This document shows, in pieces, positions 6,175 through 8,410 of a DNA stretch of 8,410 nucleotides; the stretch's first letter is position 1, and every line of letters begins with the position of its first letter. The DNA is taken from the NCBI GenBank assembly GCA_020059425.1, contig JAGVCD010000212.1, forward strand, positions 1-8,410, in the 5' to 3' direction. A program made the translations under genes and the position numbers. The notes beneath the pieces are model-generated. The model had not been told where the DNA came from and searched no databases. It worked only from the letters and a program-made list of their open reading frames with translations. Source of the stretch: Chamaesiphon sp. Lineage in GTDB: Bacteria > Cyanobacteriota > Cyanobacteriia > Cyanobacteriales > Chamaesiphonaceae.

Positions 6175-7092
6175 CTAACTCAGTATTGATGCCAGCTGCG
6201 ATAAGAGTAGTTGGTTCTGATGGCGAGTCGCTAAATCTTTGGCGCGGAACCAATCCTGGCTAGCAGCTGCAGCATTTTGCTGGTGATGCATTGCCCAACC
6301 GCGATAAAAATAACCATACTCATCGTTGGCATAGAGATCGACTCCTTCTTGCTCTTCCCACTTTTCGCCAAATTCAAAGCTGTACTTCGCCGCTGCCAAA
6401 TCTGTTTGATAGTCAACAGCTAGTTTGCCCAGCACATAGTACAACGGTGGATACTGGGGACGCAGTTCGATCGCTTGGGCGATACTCCGCTGAGCCAGAT
6501 CTAATTCACCTAAACAGGTCTGTACCAAACTCAAGTAGTAATGGGGATGGAAAAAATCGGGCTTGAGCTCGATGGAGCGCTGAAAATTATCGCGAGCTGC
6601 CGACAAATTATTCAAACGCATTTGAATGATCCCCCGGCTGTGGTGGGCTTCGGCTAAGTCTGGTTGGTGATCGATCGCTTGGTTATAGTCAGTTAATGCT
6701 GCATCATTTTGACCAGTGGTCATCAAAATTGCTCCTCTACCCAAATAAGCTTCGGCTTGCTTCGGATTTAGCTGCAGCGACTTCCTAAAATCAAGAGCCG
6801 CTTTCTCGGGTTCACCAGTTCGATAGAAAATTTTGCCTCGGTTACAGTACAACTGCGACCTCCGGCAATGCAACTTTTCCGCTCGGGCATAATGCTTTAA
6901 GGCTCCTTCATAGTCGCCTTTAGCCGCACTTAAATCGCCCAATAAACAAAACAATACAATCAGCCCAAACCAAATCACTACAGCCAAAATTGGAATGCCC
7001 AGCGCAAATGCTAAGCCGCCGCGCTGCCCACTCCAGAGCATGAGTAGCACCAGTAATGCCAATCCCCCATATGGTAAAAGTTTTGAATTCAA
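6175..7092 (-). CDS. Membrane-anchored TPR-repeat protein
   Basis: A protein of 305 residues. Two hydrophobic segments (about 8-20 and 29-52) anchor it in the membrane. They are followed by tandem tetratricopeptide repeats, with helices starting near 53, 79, 113, 147, 181 and 215 and a last degenerate one near 259-290. Typical TPR positions are visible, for example AYLGRGAILMTTGQNDAAL (115-133) and the Pro at the end of repeats in LNP, QPD, KPD and RPQ. TPRs bind partner proteins; no enzyme domain is present. It is likely a scaffold or assembly factor. The frame opens at TTG 7110, but TTG at 7092 is preferred because AGGAG (7100-7104) lies 7 bases before it. It is the first gene of a minus-strand cluster with the beta-rich protein and the small membrane protein, which suggests an envelope role. 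The partner is unknown. Confidence 0.85.
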   Translation of the reverse strand: MNSKLLPYGGLALLVLLMLWSGQRGGLAFALGIPILAVVIWFGLIVLFCLLGDLSAAKGDYEGALKHYARAEKLHCRRSQLYCNRGKIFYRTGEPEKAALDFRKSLQLNPKQAEAYLGRGAILMTTGQNDAALTDYNQAIDHQPDLAEAHHSRGIIQMRLNNLSAARDNFQRSIELKPDFFHPHYYLSLVQTCLGELDLAQRSIAQAIELRPQYPPLYYVLGKLAVDYQTDLAAAKYSFEFGEKWEEQEGVDLYANDEYGYFYRGWAMHHQQNAAAASQDWFRAKDLATRHQNQLLLSQLASILS

Positions 7093-7099
7093 CCGTCCA

Positions 7100-7104
7100 C
7101 TCCT
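7100..7104 (-). promoter_or_regulatory. Ribosome binding site that sets the start at 7092
   Basis: On the minus strand AGGAG is followed by 7 bases and then TTG (7090-7092). The longer frame would start at TTG 7110, upstream of this site, and would place the Shine-Dalgarno inside the gene. The choice changes the protein by 6 residues only. Confidence 0.65.
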
Positions 7105-7270
7105 ATCCAATATTTATAAATTTGTTTGTAAACATGGGCACTTGAAGTACCTGCTCACTGTCTAAGATTGTTTGAGGCCATAAATGCTACTTGCTAAAAT
7201 TTAGCTTCGTTAGCTACCAGCTATTACTTTAGAGGTACTTACTCCCGTCCATCTGTAAAATATATATAGA

Positions 7271-7276
7271 TATAAT
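7271..7276 (+). promoter_or_regulatory. Candidate -10 box (TATAAT)
   Basis: Perfect match to the sigma70-type -10 consensus in an AT-rich stretch. The bases 17 upstream do not match a -35 box, so an activator would probably be needed, or the match is by chance in AT-rich DNA. If used it would make a leader of about 220 bases to the GTG at 7504, containing both TGTTTACA copies and the GCTAAG-flanked hairpin. Confidence 0.3.
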
Positions 7277-7327
7277 TACGATTTGTTAAGCATTAGCGAA
7301 TTGATTTTGGTGTACAATCAGCTTTAG

Positions 7328-7345
7328 TGTTTACAACTGTTTACA
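7328..7345. repeat. Tandem TGTTTACA octamers, 10-base period
   Basis: Two identical octamers at 7328-7335 and 7338-7345 lie one helical turn apart, as expected for cooperative binding of a regulator on one face of DNA. A third copy in inverted orientation (TGTAAACA, 7127-7134) lies 18 bases beyond the ribosome binding site of the divergent TPR gene. The regulator is unknown. Confidence 0.45.
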
Positions 7346-7491
7346 TTTCAACAATTTTACCTTGTAGAATTATGTTCTAAAGCTAAGAAAGTGACGGAAA
7401 TCACCGCTAAGCAGTTGAATCTGGAAAAAGATTGAAACGCGAAGAATGAATCTTGTTTATCAAAACTTAGTCACAAATAATAGCTCATCCT

Positions 7492-7495
7492 GGAG
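7492..7495 (+). promoter_or_regulatory. Ribosome binding site of the small ORF at 7504
   Basis: GGAG is followed by 8 bases and then GTG (7504-7506). This is better than the signal in front of the neighbouring exonuclease gene and is the main reason to treat the short frame as a real gene. Confidence 0.5.
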
Positions 7496-7503
7496 TCTAT
7501 CAA

Positions 7504-7656
7504 GTGTTCGACCAAATCACCGCTACTACTTTTGTCCGGATTTTATGCAACGTCTATCTATACTCCTGTATAGCTTTGCTAGGCTTTAGCTATCTTGGTT
7601 ACTGGTTTCTTAATCAGCTAGAAGAATCACTGGAACAATCACAGCAAACCCATTAG
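7504..7656 (+). CDS. Small single-helix membrane protein (50 residues), unrecognised
   Basis: A short frame starting with GTG. Residues 1-10 are polar to neutral (FDQITATTF). Residues about 11-36 form a hydrophobic aromatic segment with two Cys and many Tyr, including YSCIALLGFSYLGYWF at 20-35. The last 14 residues are acidic and Gln-rich (NQLEESLEQSQQTH). This is the look of a real single-pass small membrane protein rather than a chance frame. The upstream frame is closed by TAG about 36 bases before the GTG, so no longer form exists with a standard start. GGAG at 7492-7495 is well spaced, and a terminator-like hairpin follows at 7684-7717. Small one-helix subunits are common in cyanobacterial photosynthetic and respiratory complexes, but I cannot match it to a known one. 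The function is unknown. Confidence 0.55.
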   Translation: MFDQITATTFVRILCNVYLYSCIALLGFSYLGYWFLNQLEESLEQSQQTH

Positions 7657-7683
7657 CGCTGCTAACGACCGGCTCAATGGTTC

Positions 7684-7717
7684 ACCAGCCTGTTATCTTG
7701 ATGGGTGGTAGTTTTTT
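7684..7717 (+). terminator. Possible terminator between the small ORF and the exonuclease gene
   Basis: ACCAGCC (7684-7690) pairs with GGGTGGT (7703-7709) with one G-G mismatch around a 12-base loop. AG and then six T (7712-7717) follow. It lies 27 bases after the small ORF stop and only 12 bases before the exonuclease ATG, so it may be a true end or a leaky attenuator. Confidence 0.4.
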
Positions 7718-7729
7718 CGTCCACTTGCT

Positions 7730-8365
7730 ATGAATAACGAACAAGAAGACTTTCAAATCTGCGATCAAGATTTGGATGAGATGTTACGCGATCGATATCT
7801 TCAGGCGGGATCGATCGCGGTAGATACCGAAACGATGGGTCTAAATTACCAGCGGGATCGACTGTGCCTAGTGCAACTTTGTGCACCAGGGCTAGTAACT
7901 ATCATTCGGATTGCACCCGGTCAGACTAGCGCCCCCCATCTTCAGCAATTGATGAGCGCGGTGCACATTACTAAAGTTTTTCACTTCGCCCGCTTTGATG
8001 TAGCTCAACTTCGTCATCGATTAGGCATCGAAACCACTCCTATTTTTTGTACCAAAATAGCTAGTAAACTGGTTCGAACTTATTCTTCTAAGCATGGTTT
8101 AAAAGAACTGGTATTTCAGTTAGAGGGTGTGGAGCTAGACAAATCTTCGCAATGTTCGGACTGGGGTAATGCGGCCAATCTATCGGCGGAACAGTTGCAC
8201 TATGCGGCCAACGACGTGCGCTATCTAATCAGCGTCAAAGACAAGCTAATTGAAATGCTCCAGAGAGAAGACCGCTGGCAGTTAGCTCAGGATTGTTTTC
8301 AGGCTTTGCCTGTCTTGATTTCACTGGACATCTTGCAGTACGGTGATATTTTCTCGCACCATTAA
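7730..8365 (+). CDS. RNase D-like 3'-5' exonuclease (DEDDy family, short form)
   Basis: A protein of 211 residues made of one DnaQ-like exonuclease domain and lacking the HRDC domains of full-length RNase D (about 375 residues). All catalytic residues are present: Asp32 and Glu34 in VDTETMGL, Asp90 in FHFARFDV, and Tyr158 with Asp162 in HYAANDVRYL, the Y-x3-D arrangement of DEDDy enzymes. It should degrade RNA 3' ends, for example in tRNA or small-RNA maturation; the actual substrate is unknown. This short form is typical in cyanobacteria. The ATG at 7730 has no Shine-Dalgarno. A later ATG (7781) would keep the active site but lose DFQICDQDL, which looks like part of the domain, so the first is kept. 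It is 4 bases upstream of hisF and likely co-transcribed with it. Confidence 0.9.
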   Translation: MNNEQEDFQICDQDLDEMLRDRYLQAGSIAVDTETMGLNYQRDRLCLVQLCAPGLVTIIRIAPGQTSAPHLQQLMSAVHITKVFHFARFDVAQLRHRLGIETTPIFCTKIASKLVRTYSSKHGLKELVFQLEGVELDKSSQCSDWGNAANLSAEQLHYAANDVRYLISVKDKLIEMLQREDRWQLAQDCFQALPVLISLDILQYGDIFSHH

Positions 8366-8369
8366 AACC

Positions 8370-8410
8370 ATGCTCGCCAAAAGAATTTTGCCCTGCTTAG
8401 ATGTGAAAGC
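8370..8410 (+). CDS. hisF: Imidazole glycerol phosphate synthase cyclase subunit, start only
   Basis: Only the first 13 codons and part of the next are in the window. They read MLAKRILPCLDVK, the highly conserved N-terminus of HisF, with the catalytic Asp at position 11. HisF is a TIM-barrel enzyme that, with the glutaminase HisH, makes imidazole glycerol phosphate and AICAR in histidine synthesis. It starts 4 bases after the exonuclease stop codon and has no Shine-Dalgarno of its own in that gap, which suggests translation coupled to the upstream gene. The rest lies outside the window. Confidence 0.9.
   Translation, partial: MLAKRILPCLDVK

Larger units (their letters stand above)
7093..7503. 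other. Spacer with divergent regulatory signals, no confident gene
   Basis: AT-rich, 411 bases. TGTAAACA (7127-7134) and two direct copies of its reverse complement TGTTTACA (7328-7335, 7338-7345; 10-base period) look like binding sites. A perfect TATAAT is at 7271-7276 without a good -35. TAGAA (7366-7370) is inverted against TTCTA (7376-7380). At 7382-7411 the six-base GCTAAG is repeated on both sides of a small hairpin (GTGA 7391-7394, TCAC 7401-7404). An ATG frame at 7447 of about 46 codons overlaps the start of the next gene in another frame and looks less protein-like. Confidence 0.45.

Noticed and set aside
7426..7440. GATTGAAAC, which resembles the end of cyanobacterial CRISPR repeats
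   Set aside because: It occurs once, with no full-length repeat, no second copy at spacer distance and no cas gene in the window.
7447..7587. ATG frame of about 46 codons overlapping the small membrane ORF
   Set aside because: Its composition is Ser/Asn/Arg-rich without domain features, and the overlapping GTG frame has the better Shine-Dalgarno and a clear membrane segment.

Overview
The window looks like cyanobacterial chromosome. CGATCG cores and full GCGATCGC (HIP1-type) octamers are scattered through it (for example near 1010, 2450 and 3629). The gene set fits: a glycine-tailed RRM RNA-binding protein, a DUF92/VTE6-type phytyl-phosphate kinase homologue, a purT gene, a cyanobacterial-type short RNase D and the start of hisF. 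I see no CRISPR array, tRNA, rRNA or complete insertion sequence.

Layout. From 1 to 1830 (minus) lies most of a P-type cation ATPase. It is cut by the window edge and broken by a one-base frameshift at about 352-357; the protein continues in the +1 frame to position 1. A 309-base divergent spacer leads to a cold-shock-type RNA-binding protein gene (2140-2463, plus) with a convincing terminator at 2509-2537. Next come two head-to-head genes whose start codons are only 6 bases apart: a VOC/glyoxalase-like protein (2542-2997, minus) and the DUF92/VTE6 membrane kinase (3004-3780, plus). After 193 non-coding bases comes purT (3974-5140, plus). Convergent to it is a three-gene minus-strand cluster (7092 down to 5129): a membrane-anchored TPR protein, a signal-peptide-bearing beta-rich (outer-membrane-like) protein and a small one-helix membrane protein. 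Two of these three genes have better start codons than the longest reading frame suggests, chosen from Shine-Dalgarno sites.

The right end is a 411-base spacer with repeated TGTTTACA octamers and a perfect TATAAT. It is followed by a short, probably overlooked 50-residue membrane-protein gene (7504-7656, GTG start with a good Shine-Dalgarno), a terminator-like hairpin, the RNase D-like exonuclease (7730-8365) and, 4 bases later, hisF running off the window.

How the genes fit together: most are independent housekeeping functions (ion transport, RNA binding, phytol/tocopherol salvage, purine and histidine synthesis, RNA processing). The most system-like part is the TPR / beta-barrel-like / small membrane protein cluster, which may be an envelope module of unknown function. 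I found no clear evidence of a defence system or mobile island. The most useful leads are the ATPase frameshift, the small membrane ORF with its surrounding regulatory structure, and the envelope cluster.
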